From: Alopecurus myosuroides
Lineage: Eukaryota; Streptophyta; Magnoliopsida; Poales; Poaceae
Direction: 5' to 3'
Assembly (NCBI GenBank): GCA_028641055.1
Contig: CM054062.1
Span: forward strand, 235,178,376 to 235,242,375
DNA: 64,000 nt
Made by a program: the position numbers and the translations under genes. Position 1 is the first letter of the stretch, and every line of letters begins with the position of its first letter. The notes under the pieces were generated by a model that saw nothing but the letters and a program-made list of their open reading frames with translations, was not told where the DNA came from and did not search any database. This document shows positions 22,700-33,330 of this stretch, in pieces.

Positions 22700-24028
22700 A
22701 TGGAGATCCACCTGAACAAGGCCTTGGAGCTCGCAAGGCCCCCTATTCTTCAGATCTCCAAGGTAAATACTAGCATATAAATTAGTATCTCCTTTCACCT
22801 TCGTAGCTACTTGTTTGATTTTTCTTATTTTCATATTTGGCTGTAGCACTCTAGTCGAGGTTGTAGCTTCTGCACCATGTCTCCTTATCCTTATGAAACT
22901 CGTAACTGGATGGAGGCGCGTGGCATTCTGGTTAATGGAGTTGGTAAAATTCTAACTCGGGAGGTAAATGTTCTACGTTCTCATTAATTTTGTTTTGTGC
23001 TTATTAGTATGAGGCTACTTTTCTTGTTTTCCATTGCTAAACATATGTGCTTGATACATGTGCCAATGATTAAAGTGTGCACTCGATCTTGATGAGATCA
23101 TCGAGCATTTACCTAGTGTTGTGTACAACCACATTGGTTCTGCATCTTCCTTGGTAAAATGTTCAACGATCTCATTAATTTTGTTTTGTGCTTATTAGTA
23201 TGAGGCTACTTTTCTTGTTTTCCATTGCTAAACATCTGTGTTTGATACATGTGCCAATGATTAAACTGTGCACTCGATCTTGATAAGATCATCGAGCATT
23301 TTACCTAGTGTTGTGTACAACCACATTGGTTCTGCATCTTCCTTGGTAAAATGTTCGATGATCTCATTAATTTTGTTTTGTGCTTATTAGTATGAGGCTA
23401 CTTTTCTTGTTTTCCATTGCTAAACATTTGTGCTTTATACGTGTGTCAAAGATTAAACTGTGCACTCGATCTTGTTGAGATCATTGAGCATTTTACCTAG
23501 TGTTGTGTACAACCATATTGGTTCTGCATCTTCCTTGGTAAATGTTCGATGATCTCATTAATTTTGTTTTGTGCTTATTAGTATGAGGCTACTTTTCTTG
23601 CTTTCCATTGCTAAACATTTGTGATTTATACATGTGCCAATGATTAAACTGTCTCTGCCAACAATTAATATGCATCAATGTGTCTAGCAGTTTGGCTACT
23701 ATAGCAAATAGCATGCAGAACAAGTTCAGTTGTGCCTCATTTTACTACAGTAGGTAAATCTATCAGAATTATTGCGTGTCATTTGTATGTACCATGGTTG
23801 GCAATGAGGCTCACTATTACACTTTTATTTGTTTCGTTGCATGTGCCGATGATTAGACTGTGCTGATGGTTGGCCTTGTAGTTGATGATGTGCTAAACAT
23901 GTATGATGCGTTTTTTTTCTAGGGTTTGCGAACCTGTGGTTGTGGGTTCAGAATGGATGGATCAATGGGATAAGTGATGTGGAACAATTGCATGTGCCTT
24001 TGGAGAGCATCGAGGACGCTGAAAAGTG
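22700..24028 (+). pseudogene. Spliced captured gene fragment of unknown family
   Basis: Exon 1, ATG 22700 to 22761, encodes MEIHLNKALELARPPILQ and a few more residues, then GTAAAT. Exon 2 (about 22846-22961) encodes a Cys-rich start (RGCSFC), then MSPYPYETRNWMEARGILV, then GTAAATG. A third exon, CALDLDEIIEHLPSVVYNHI (near 23077-23152), follows after an intron. A last exon from about 23922 reads FANLWLWVQNGWINGISDVE to a TGA near 24028. Exons join at GT-AG sites. I do not recognise the product. The third exon is triplicated (next entry). Confidence 0.4.
22975..23665 (+). repeat. 191 bp tandem repeat carrying one exon plus intron, about 3.5 copies
   Basis: Units start at 22981, 23172, 23364 and 23555, so the period is 191-192 bp. 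Each of the first three contains the exon encoding DEIIEHLPSVVYN plus flanking intron. Copies 2 and 3 have one extra T (attttacc against atttacc), which puts a stop in the exon. Only copy 1 keeps the frame. Confidence 0.85.
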
Positions 24029-24370
24029 ACGTGGAACCTGTGGATGTGCCTTTGGAATGGATTGGTGACTAGGAAAAGTGACGTGGAACATGTGGATGTG
24101 CCTTCGGAATGGGTGGATCAGTAGGAAAAAGTGACGTGAACCGTATCGATGACAAACTATTTAGTTTATGATGTGCACCTGTTTAGATGCTGCGGTGCAC
24201 CTGTTGTGATGTGAATCCTATCGATGACATGAAACTATTTAGTTAATGATGTGAGCTTGTTGTGATGATGGCGGGTAACCTTTGTGATGCTGGTGTGAAC
24301 TGGTGTTAATTTTAGTTATTATAAATCTCCTTGTTGTGATGATGGCGGGTAACTTTTGTGATGCTGGTGT
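24000..24370 (+). repeat. Short direct repeats near the right end of the CACTA
   Basis: Two or three copies of about 50 bp built on 'gaaaagtgacgtggaac.tgtggatgtgcctt' (24000-24140), then two copies of 'cttgttgtgatgatggcgggtaac' (24246 and 24330). Non-coding. Confidence 0.65.
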
Positions 24371-24695
24371 GAACTGACAGCTGGGCCCGTGCGAAAAAAC
24401 GTTGGGAACAACCGCGAGAGAGCACGGTCGTTGTCGGTCAAAGCAGTCAAACATGGCAGGATGTGTGGGTCCGATGAAAATTCGCGACGTTCTACGTGAC
24501 CAAGCCAGTTTCATCGAAGGCAACTGGGCTCTTAGTGGGCTACTAGGCCGGAGACAAAAATCCGCAACGTAAAAGTAGCAAAAAGTAGGGCAAAACCAGT
24601 CTGTGATGGACCAAACAAAAACGTCGAGAGCAAACTCCACTTTTCATCCATTCGCGATGGAAACGCTCGACGTTATCAAAAAGTTTCGCTCAAAA
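24371..24695. repeat. CACTA right subterminal repeat region
   Basis: Repeated AACGTTGGG, CGCGACGTTC, CCGCAACGT, AACGTCGAG and CGACGTTATC motifs, inverse in sense to those at the left end. Consistent with transposase-accessory binding sites. Confidence 0.65.
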
Positions 24696-24724
24696 CGTTC
24701 CGGATCGCACGGAATTTGGTAGTT
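24693..24724 (-). repeat. CACTA right terminal inverted repeat
   Basis: Reads AACTACCAAATTCCGTGCGA on the minus strand. The terminal C of the consensus has become A. Followed directly by TSD CTA. Confidence 0.85.
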
Positions 24725-26303
24725 CTAGGAGGGTGACGGGTCGTGGCGCGGGGTCGTGGTCGACGTACGTGCTCGGGGCAGTGTAGGGGTGTGAGCAGCA
24801 GCAGTCGTGAGAGCTTCAACCAGTGGCGGCGAGCTGCGGGTCCGCGGCGGCGACGACGATGACGACAACGAATCTGCAACCAAAAGAACACGAGGCGGGG
24901 TCAGGGATGCATGCATGGTTACGGGGAGTGCGGCAGAGATGAAAAGGGGTAGTGGCACGGCTCGAGGTGAGCTCCACCTATGTTGGGTGTCTGCTCACTG
25001 GGGGCGTGCGGGGTTGGGATAGTGTGCCGAGGTGGACGCGGTGAAGGTGTCAAGCAAAGTGGCAAGTCCGTGGCGTGGGCGGGGCTTTAAACACGCGGCA
25101 TACGGTCCCAGTGAGTGCCACGGAAGGCCCTCACTGGGAGCGTGCGTGGACGTGCCCTCGGACATGCCGCGTACGGCACGGAGGCGTGCTCTACAGTGTA
25201 CGCTCAGGGTGCAAGGGCGGCTACGGTGTATGGGGGCCTAGTAAGCTCAATAGCATCGAGGTGAGATGCGACAGTGGCACGGCATGGCCACGGTGCACGC
25301 GCACCGTGTCCCCGTGGCTGCCCCTCCCTGTTTCTCTCTACTTGTCCCCCTCTGTTCTCACCACTCTCTCTCTCTCTCTCTGGTCAACCAAGAAAAGAAC
25401 CAACGGCATCCAATGCGAGTTCAAACAATGGTCAACACAAATGTCAAGGTTGCACATCTTAATTTGCACAAAAACAAATCCAAACATCCACTCAAACTTC
25501 TGTAAAAACATAAGTTCAAAAAATTCAGTTAAAGGACTTGGCAATTTTTGCTAAGTGTGGAAACAGATAAAAACATCAAAAAGTTCACTCTGTTTTCAAG
25601 AAGAAAATGGTTTCCAAAATTTGATTTCTAAGTTGGATAAAGTTAAACATGTTTTTAACTTTCATAGACATCTTTTGGAAACATTTTTGGAATTGTGGAA
25701 GGCCTTGAAAACAAAGTGGAAAAAGGCCTAGTTTCTATTTTTCTCTGTTTTCCAAATAATCCATTTTTCTGTTTTATCTTCTCTCCACAAAACAAACATG
25801 AAAATGATTGTGTTCAAACTCCATAAATCAAACGAAGCTCATAGATTTGTAGTCCACATATCAGAAAACAAATACCAGTCAAGAAAATATAAAATGGAAT
25901 AATCTAAACCATTGAAAACAATAGTTGAAAACAGGTAGTTGACTACGTTTTCAGGGAAAAGTTTCAACCGGGAAAATAAAAGAAAACCTCCATAATTAAA
26001 TTTGTATTTTTGTTTTATTGGGTTCAACAAAGCTAAAGGTCTAAGTCAAGATGAAGACAAACATGTTTCAAAGCTTGGGACAAAAATTACTCAAGTCACA
26101 TTAAGGAAAACATCAGAGAAACACAAATGTGTTTTCAGGAAAATTGTATTTGTTTTAAAAGGAAAAAAATCTTGCATTGAATATATGACTATTGTCACAT
26201 ACACATGTTGGTCCACACAAACATGTTGAAGGGAAAAAATGGTTGGCCCACATTTTTCTCTCCTTTAACTACAGCACAAGGATCCAAAAAATGAGGTGTG
26301 ACA

Positions 26304-26320
26304 GATCTTCCCCCCTTAGA
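26304..26320 (-). promoter_or_regulatory. Polypurine tract of RLG-A
   Basis: On the minus strand CTAAGGGGGGAAGATC ends right before the LTR start TGTCACAC. This is the plus-strand primer used in reverse transcription, and it fixes the minus orientation of the element. Confidence 0.8.
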
Positions 26321-27955
26321 TGAATCTCATCCCCGAGATTCGCAAGCAGGCAAAAAGAGAGTGTAGCCAAGACAAGAGTGTTAGAGAATTAGTCTTCAAA
26401 ACGATCTGATTGGTGGTTGGTAGCATAATCATAAGTGCTTCCCCCCTTAATCTTACCAAAATCTACCGGTAGGTTAGCTTTCAAAAGGGTTTGGGTGCCA
26501 TGTTCTAAACCTCAAACATATTGTTCCTAAAAACCAAAGTAGTCATCCAAGGGTTACTCTTTAGACATCGATCTACTAGTTTCCAATCCCATATCTCTGA
26601 CAGGTTAACACTGTCAACTAGTTGTCAGACCATCACTGGGATATCAGGCTAGGATTATCAAATCCACTATCATCTCCTTTGGGGCATAAACTCTCTCATC
26701 ATTATATAGTTCAATCTATCGGATACCCACCAAACTTTCTTAAGCATGAACTTTCCATTTCTTCATTCCTAAAACTCCGGGTGGTCCACTCTCCTTTTCT
26801 TAATCTACACTATCCTTAGAAACGCACGTCTCATATCATCTGTCTCCCTCAAAGGTTATTTGTTTCACGATCACATTGCCGATGCTAAACCAAGAATCCA
26901 ACCATCATGTACCCATATACTAGGGGTCTGATCCACTTAATGACTACTTCCATAATTTTCTTCAAAACCTACAGACTCCTGTCTCATCATCAAAGATAAT
27001 CTATTTCCTTAGGAACAATCTTAACAGAGCTTGGCAAGCTCCAAAATTATGTATCCAAAAATATTCAGCTACTATCTCTAAGTCTTATTTCTGCCTAAAA
27101 CCTGAAAATCATTCTTTTATGTCCACCAATTATTTTCCTACCTATGTCGATCCGATATTCCTCCAACCCTTCTTTTACCTAAATTGATATATCTGTAACA
27201 ATCCAGCATGAGAGTCAATTGTGCAAACCATTATCCTATTTATTCCAGTACCAAATTTTTTCTCTATACCCTTTCTCCTAACCAATCCAATCTTCATTAT
27301 TTGAGAAGGTGCTTCCTAAAAAAATCCAATAGTTTCCATCTAAATTTCTAAACCTCCAAACATTTCTTCAACGTTACGTATTTTAGCTCCAGATAACTCC
27401 GAAAGGTTTGGGGTCCACAATACATGCTATAACATATCCTTGGTCCAACTCAAATAATTCTCAAATTCCCCTCAAACTTTCACTTCTATTCTAAATCGCA
27501 AATGTAATTCCACCAATCTTATATCCTAAAATCTATTCAAAATAGATACATGAGAGAATCTTATTGTCTAGTAAAACCATAGCTCAAAACTCCGATATTC
27601 CCTTCAACTTCTTCGTTTCGCCAACCAGCTATAAAACATCGTATGACACCTTTTTCCTTGGTTTAGAAAAATATGTTGGTAATTTTTTAAAACTTGGTTA
27701 GGTGTTAATCTAGAGTTAGATACAACACGTTAGTGTCGTTAGTTTCAATGATACTTTTTACTAGTCCGACGAGACACGACTAGTGTCCAATTACGTCGGA
27801 TTCACATAGTACGAAGCCAAACAAAAACTAGCATGGTCACAGATCTGGTTCGTAAATGTACTAATAACTATGGCATGAGCCACCTGTGTTTCCTTAACGT
27901 CATCTTGGTCCCGATGTTCCTTCACCAAACTCTTACGCTTCTTCTGGGTTGGACC
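26321..27955. other. RLG-A interior, non-coding
   Basis: No ORF above 70 codons with family character. Where protease, RT and integrase should be, there is AT-rich sequence with a repeated 'ttccccccttaatcttaccaaaatct'-like motif near 26440. I see no trace of pol. Confidence 0.6.
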
Positions 27956-28986
27956 CTAGTCCTCTTGTGTCGCATCAAGACGGGCTAGAACATGATTCTT
28001 CTGGGGACAATCACGAGCGAAGTGTCCTTCCTTTCCACAAGTAAAACAACCTGTGGTTTTACGTCTAACATTCACACGCTTCCTTGAAGATGGTGGCCTC
28101 GCAGGTGAAGTATTGTGAGTCCTAGGTGAACTAGGTTCTCCTTGTGTCACCATCTTCCTTTTGTGTTTCTCACCAACAAGCAGGCATTGGTGTTCCCTCA
28201 TAATGACAGTGTTATTCTCAGCATTAACAGTGCCAAGTTGAATCAAATCCTGCAGGGCAGCAAGGGTGGATTTGCGGTCTGCACGAGCGGCTTCACGGTC
28301 TTCCATTATCAGTGCAAAAAGTTGGGCAACGACTGGCTCGGGTGGTGGGGGTAAATCACTGGCCAGAGTGAAGAAAAAGAAGGGTATAAGACGAGAGCAG
28401 ATAGAGGGTGGTTTTGTTTTGAAATCTTGAGAAACAAACTGGCTCAAAAGAGAGATGAAATGGCAGGAAACACAACAACAAAGACAAGCACCTAAGAAGT
28501 AAACCACAATCACATGCATAGGCCAACATACACATAAAACAGAGTTCCCAGCAAGCATAACACAACTTAAGGTTCACATAGCACAGGCGTAGGTCTTACA
28601 ACACATCTAGCAAACACATAGTTCTTAACAGATTCACACAACACAAACAACCGTCTCGGGTGGGAACATAACAAATCTCCTAACAACCTGCAGCAATCCT
28701 AAGTGCTCGAGGATGAGCGTAGCTCCTCCTCCAACACTCCAACTCTTGTCTTGCTGGCTGCAAGCTGAAACTAAAGGTCTCTCACTTGTGCACGAAGGTG
28801 GAAGTCAACATACTTCAGGGTCTTGTTTCGTGCCACGAGACTGCGCTCAGTAGCCGCAGAAAACTCTCAGGTCCTTCCCCAGACGGGATATCTCTCTTCC
28901 TCGGAGGTCGTACTCCTTCCTGAGACTATCAAGGGCAAACTGGGTGTTGTGCAGCTGTCATTCCATGTGCTCGAAATGACGAGCAA
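27956..28986 (-). pseudogene. gag of RLG-A with CCHC zinc knuckle
   Basis: The 28558-27956 frame (200 codons) has a hydrophobic start that is probably intronic or leader. It then has PPPPEPVVAQLFALIMEDRE, a charged helix and a classic knuckle CFTCGKEGHFARDC (C-x2-C-x4-H-x4-C) near residue 178. Upstream, minus sense to 28986, are decayed coiled-coil stretches (RAQVRDL, SKTRVGVLEEELRSSSS) with stops. Ends LDATQED with no pol after it. The 28986 edge is the join to the truncated LTR. Confidence 0.65.
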
Positions 28987-31318
28987 AGAAAACAAGAATC
29001 TAAAACACAAACATTTATTTAAAACTATACACATAAAATTAAATAAAATAGAAAAGTGATCAATCTAGATATGCACACCATAATTAATCTAGAGCTCTAA
29101 AAATTACACCAAGATAGGGTTATATAGATCTAGTCATACACAAACTCATCCAATTAGATTCATGTAAAAAATCATCATTAAACAACCTACAAAAATCCTA
29201 GAAATGCCCACTGGACATTTACCAAAATGCATGGAATTTTCTCTAGAAAACTCGCCTTGATTCAAGGAAAAGTGCAAATGCTAGATATCATCAAGGGATA
29301 CTAAAAAAATTAGTTTGCTAGATTTGGATTCATATTTTAAAAGTTATACTCAAAATAGTTTAACAGACAGTCTCTAGAATTTTAATTACTACTGCAAAAA
29401 ACTAGATCTACAACTTGGATGTGGTTAAGAAAATGATAACCTACATGCGTGATTTTTGGTTTAAATAAAATCCACTTACTTCTAGTTTTACCAGGCCAAA
29501 ATCTAGGGCTCACTTTCTGGCATTATTCTAAAAAGAATAACGTCACAGGGCACAAGCCTAAATCATACTGTGCAGGCCCAACAAGAGCTCAAAGTGGCCC
29601 AAGTGCATGCGCACGCGCTGGCGCTGCACGGCATAGGTCCCGTTCAAAGGGATCTGTCGATCTCGCTATCGACGGCCCTGGGCGCTTCTTCCTCCTCTCC
29701 TCTCTCTCACACATCGGTCACGGACGGGAAAACATCGGCGGCGTTGTGCTCACCTAGGGGGTGTTGGGTCGTGGCGCGGGGTTGTGGTCGACGTACGTGC
29801 TCGGGGCAGTGCAGGGGTGCGAACAGCAGCAGCCGGGAGGGCTTCAATCGGCGGCGGCGAGCTGCGGGTCCGCGGAGGCGGCGATGATGGCGGCAGCGAA
29901 TCTGCAACCGAAAGAACACGGGGCGGGGTCAGGGATGCGCGCACGATTACGGGGAGTGCGGCAGAGGTGAAAAGGAGTGGTGGCACGGCTCGAGGTGAGC
30001 TCCACCTGTGCTGGGTGTCTTCGGTGGCCGGCGGCGGGTTTTCCTTCGGCGGCGCTCACTGGGAGCGTGCGGGGTTGGGATAGCATGCCGAGGTGGACGC
30101 GGTGAGGGTGTGGAGTGAGGTGGAGAGGCTGTGGCATGGACGAGGCTTTAAACACGCGGCGCGGTGGTCGGGTTCGTGTGTGTGCTCTCGGACATGCCAG
30201 GTACGACACAGGGGCCAAGCTCTACGGTGTGCGCTCGAGGTGCAAGGGCGGCAACGGTGTATGGGGGGATGGTAAGATCAACAACGTCGAGGTGAGGTGC
30301 GGCAGTGGCGCGGCGTGGCCACAGTGCACATGCACTATGTGCCCGCGGCTACCCCCTCCCTGTTTCTCTCTTCTTTCCCCCTCTGTTCTCACCCCTCTCT
30401 AGTCAACCAAGAAAAGAACCAAAGGAACCCAATGCGAGTTCAAACAATGGTCAACACAAATGGCTAGGTTGCACATCTCAATTTGCACAAAAACAAATCC
30501 AAACATCCACTCAAACTTCTGTAAAAACGTAAGTTCATAAAATTAAGTTAAAGGACTTGGCAGTTTTTGCTAAGTGTGGTAAAAGATAAAAACATCAAAA
30601 GTTTCACTCTGTTTTCAAGAAGCAAATGGTTTCCAAAATTTGATTTCTAAGTTGGAGATTGTTAAACATGTTTTGAACTTTCAGAAAAATCTTTTGGAAA
30701 CATTTTTGGAATTGTGGAAGGCCTTGAAAACAAAGTCGAAAAAGGCCTAGTTTCTGTTTTTCTCTGTTTTCCAAATAATCCATTTTTCTGTCTTATTTTC
30801 TCTCCACAAAACAAACATGCAATTGATTGTTTTCCAACTCCATAAGTCAAACCAAGCTCATAGATTTGCAGTCCACATATCATAGAAAAAATACCAGTTA
30901 AGAAAACACAAAATGGAATAATCTAAACCATTGAAAACAAGAGTTGAAAATAGGTAGTTGACTAAGTTTTCAGGGAAAAGTTTCAATAGGGAAAATAAAA
31001 GAAAACATCCATAGTTCAATTTGTATCTTTGTTTTCTTGGATTCAACAAATCTAAAGGTCTAAGTCAAGATGAAGACAAACATGTTTCAAATCTTGGGAC
31101 AAAAGTTACTCAAGTCACATTAGGGAAAACATCAGAGAAACACAAATATGTTTTCATGAAAAAATTGTATTTATTTTAAAAGGAAAAACATCATTGCGTA
31201 TATGACTATTGTCACATACACATGTTGGACCACACAAACATGTTGAAGGGGAAAAAATCGGCCCACATTTTTGTCTCCTTTAACTACAGCACAAGGATCC
31301 AAAAAATGGGGTGTGACA
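28987..31318 (-). repeat. RLG-A 5' LTR (right), truncated
   Basis: Aligns with left-LTR bases 12222-26303 once the CACTA is removed. It lacks the segment equal to 8809-12221 (about 3.4 kb) and the primer site. Has a roughly 180 bp insertion (29300-29470) and one near 30035-30055 relative to the left copy. Empty CACTA site near 29753. Ends ...GGTGTGACA, then TSD ATATG. Confidence 0.8.
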
Positions 31319-31323
31319 ATATG
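31319..31323. repeat. Target site duplication ATATG, right copy
   Basis: Exact match to 8804-8808. The LINE reading resumes directly after it. Confidence 0.9.
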
Positions 31324-31689
31324 CTCAAAAGAACATGTTTCTGATGATGATTTCTATGTGAATATGAGGATAGCAAGCATTTGTTTTTCACTTGTAACTT
31401 CAGCCAGAGAGTTTGGAATTACTTGCAGATCTACTAGAGGGATGCCACTGATCTCCAATCTAGTATTTCTATGGCAAGGTAGAGTTTTGGCCATCCATTT
31501 TATTATGGAAGTGGTCATTGTGGCTTGTAGGCATATTTGGCTGCAGAGGAATGAGTCATTTTTAATCATGAGAGAGCTTCTTTTGCTAGATGGAAGGTTG
31601 GTTTCATTCATGATATATATCTCCTGCAGCATAGAATTAGAAAGAAGTTCCTAGAGGCTTTATTAGCTTGGATTAGGGCTCTTCCTTAG
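31324..31689 (+). pseudogene. LINE ORF2 C-terminus, right half
   Basis: Continues the zf-RVT domain broken at 8808. With frameshifts it reads DDDF then CEYEDSKHLFFTCNFSQRVW (the Cys-His-Cys part), then the C-terminal IVACRHIWLQRNESF and HRIRKKFLEALLAWIRALP with a TAG at 31687-31689. A 3' untranslated stretch with T-rich sequence and AATAAA near 31757 follows, to about 31790. Confidence 0.8.
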
Positions 31690-31794
31690 AGCCTTTGTGT
31701 TTTTTTTTCTTGTTTTCTCCTTGTATATAACCCTTGTACATAATTTTTTTTTGTTTGAATAAATTTGGGGGATGTTGTGGTGATTTTGCCCTAC

Positions 31795-33330
31795 AGTCAG
31801 AGAGCTCAAAAAGAATACCTTACCGATTCCACTAAGGTCCGGTTGCATCTTTCTAAGACTCCATTCCTTTGAGGAGTTCCTGGCAGCGTGAGTTGTGGAA
31901 CAATTCCACGTTCTTTCATGTATTGACTAAATTGATGACTCGGATAATCTCTTCCAAAATCTGAACCTAAGTACTTTATATTTTTGTCATGTTAATTTCC
32001 TACCTCATTTTGAAATTCTTTGAATTTCTCAAAGATTTATGACTTTTGCTTCATCAAGTAGACATAACCATATCTGCTCATGTCGTTAGGAAAAGTCAAA
32101 AAATAAATATAGCCACCGCATGTAGCAATGTTCAAAGCACCAAACACGTCAGCGTGTATGACTTCGAGCACTTCTGTTTCTCTTTCAACTACACCGTTGA
32201 ATGATGTCCTCGCAAATTTTCCCATCAGGCAAGCTTAACATTGATCAAACGATTCGAACAACCCAAATTTATGTAGTTGTTTCATGCGAGACTTCCCGAT
32301 GTGCCCAAAACGGCAGTGCTAAGTGAATGTATCATCTATCACTACCTTTAGTCTTTTGGCACTAATGTGCAATATGTCTACTTCTTTTTCAAGTTTTATT
32401 CTGAATAGACCATCCTCAACAAGGGATGAATAATAAAATTCATTCTTATAATAAATCGAACATGAATTGATCCTGTCACGTAAAAGTATTGAACCCAAAA
32501 TAATATTTTCCTTCAATACTAGGACATAGTAGCAGTTACTCAGCTCCAGAATGAATCTTGAAGGCAGATGAAGTTCCATGGTTCCGACGGCACGAACATG
32601 AAGTTGTGCCCCATTACCAACCTTCATTTTACTTCACCAAAACTTAATTCTCTCACATTCTTTAACCCCAATTTGGAGTTGCAGATGTGAGCCATTGATC
32701 TGGTGTAAAAAATCCATGAATCACTATGAGGAGCAGTTAAGTAGATGTCTAAGACATGAATTATTTTGGGATGACTAATACCTTTACCTCCCACTAAATT
32801 TTGGTTTTCTATCTCAAGACCTTGTGATTATATGATGTTCCAATCAACACTACAAAAGCTATCAGCTCCCGGTGTGTTGAGTTTCTTGGTAAGCTCCACT
32901 ATGTTAGTCGTTCCTCCAATAAAATTTGAATTTTGAATACACCCACTGTGAGGCTAGAAAAATAATCAATGAGTGAATTTTCTAACTTACAATTAATGAG
33001 AGAACTTGTTATCTCATGACAAGAATCTTTAGTTCTCTCTCCAAATAGGTTCCATAGCTCTATGACCACATCACATGCACTTGCTTTTGCAAAGAAAGTG
33101 TGCAGTGGCCTATTCATGTAAGTTAGCATCAGGTTCTTTACAGAATTACCATCCTTATCACATTTGTCATCACGTGACATTCTTGAGATAAATGCATCTG
33201 GAACATAAATTTTCTAAGCCTTTCTGAGAACATTTTTCGGACTGCAAATCCAATCCTCAATGTTCTCCTCATTGGCAGCTAAAAATTCATCGCACAAAAC
33301 AAGTTATTGTTGACAGCCATTATCTACAAT
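31795..33330 (-). pseudogene. Ty1/copia fragment: gag and integrase part, pol 3' half missing
   Basis: Minus-strand reading order: a UBN2-type gag piece (33180-32899, with MSRDDKCDKDGNSVKN and KLENSLIDYFSSL), pre-integrase region (32627-32319: VGNGAQLHVRAVGTMEL, ELSNCYYVLVLKENI), integrase (32225-32037: EVIHADVFGALN, YFLTFPNDMSRYGYVYLMK). It ends with degraded integrase (LGSDFGRDY, ERGIVPQL, GTPQRNGVLER) near 31800. RT and RNase H are absent. Many stops. The cut at 31.8 kb coincides with the end of the LINE to its left. Confidence 0.75.

Larger units (their letters stand above)
12829..24724. mobile_element. CACTA (En/Spm) DNA transposon, non-autonomous, carrying gene fragments
   Basis: Left end CACTACCAAATTTCGCGCGG, right end the inverse with its last base changed (...TTTGGTAGTT). 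The terminal 32 bases match at about 26 positions. TSDs of 3 bp, CTA, flank it (12826-12828 and 24725-24727). The right LTR of RLG-A has the empty site (ctcacctaggggg), so the insertion is proven. Both ends carry many subterminal copies of motifs such as CGCGACGTT and CCGCAACGTT, as CACTA elements do. Length is 11,896 bp. No TNPD-like catalytic transposase (the Transposase_21 family) is recognisable, so mobility would depend on a relative. Confidence 0.9.
8809..26303 (-). repeat. RLG-A 3' LTR (left), interrupted by CACTA transposon
   Basis: Runs from TGTAAGGCC (8809) to GGTGTGACA (26303). Removing the CACTA and one TSD copy leaves about 5596 bp, large for a plant LTR. From 12222 onward it aligns with the right LTR. 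Base composition is AT-rich over 9.2-12.6 kb and GC-rich near 12.6-12.8 and 24.7-25.3 kb. Short ORFs inside (for example 9808-10059) are not supported as genes. Poly-CT near 25365-25383 is a microsatellite. Confidence 0.8.
8809..31318 (-). mobile_element. RLG-A: LTR retrotransposon with 5.6 kb LTRs, gag-only
   Basis: Bounded by a perfect 5 bp TSD. On the minus strand it starts TGTCACACCCC (31318) and ends CCTTACA (8809). The polypurine tract beside the left LTR (26304-26320) and the gag frame (28558-27956) both give minus orientation. The left LTR is complete but split by a CACTA element; the right LTR is truncated. The interior is only about 2.7 kb: gag but no protease, RT or integrase. Ty3/gypsy is inferred from the gag style (CFTCGKEGHFARDCP) and the LTR start; I cannot name the family. 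Without the nested CACTA it would be about 10.6 kb. Confidence 0.85.
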
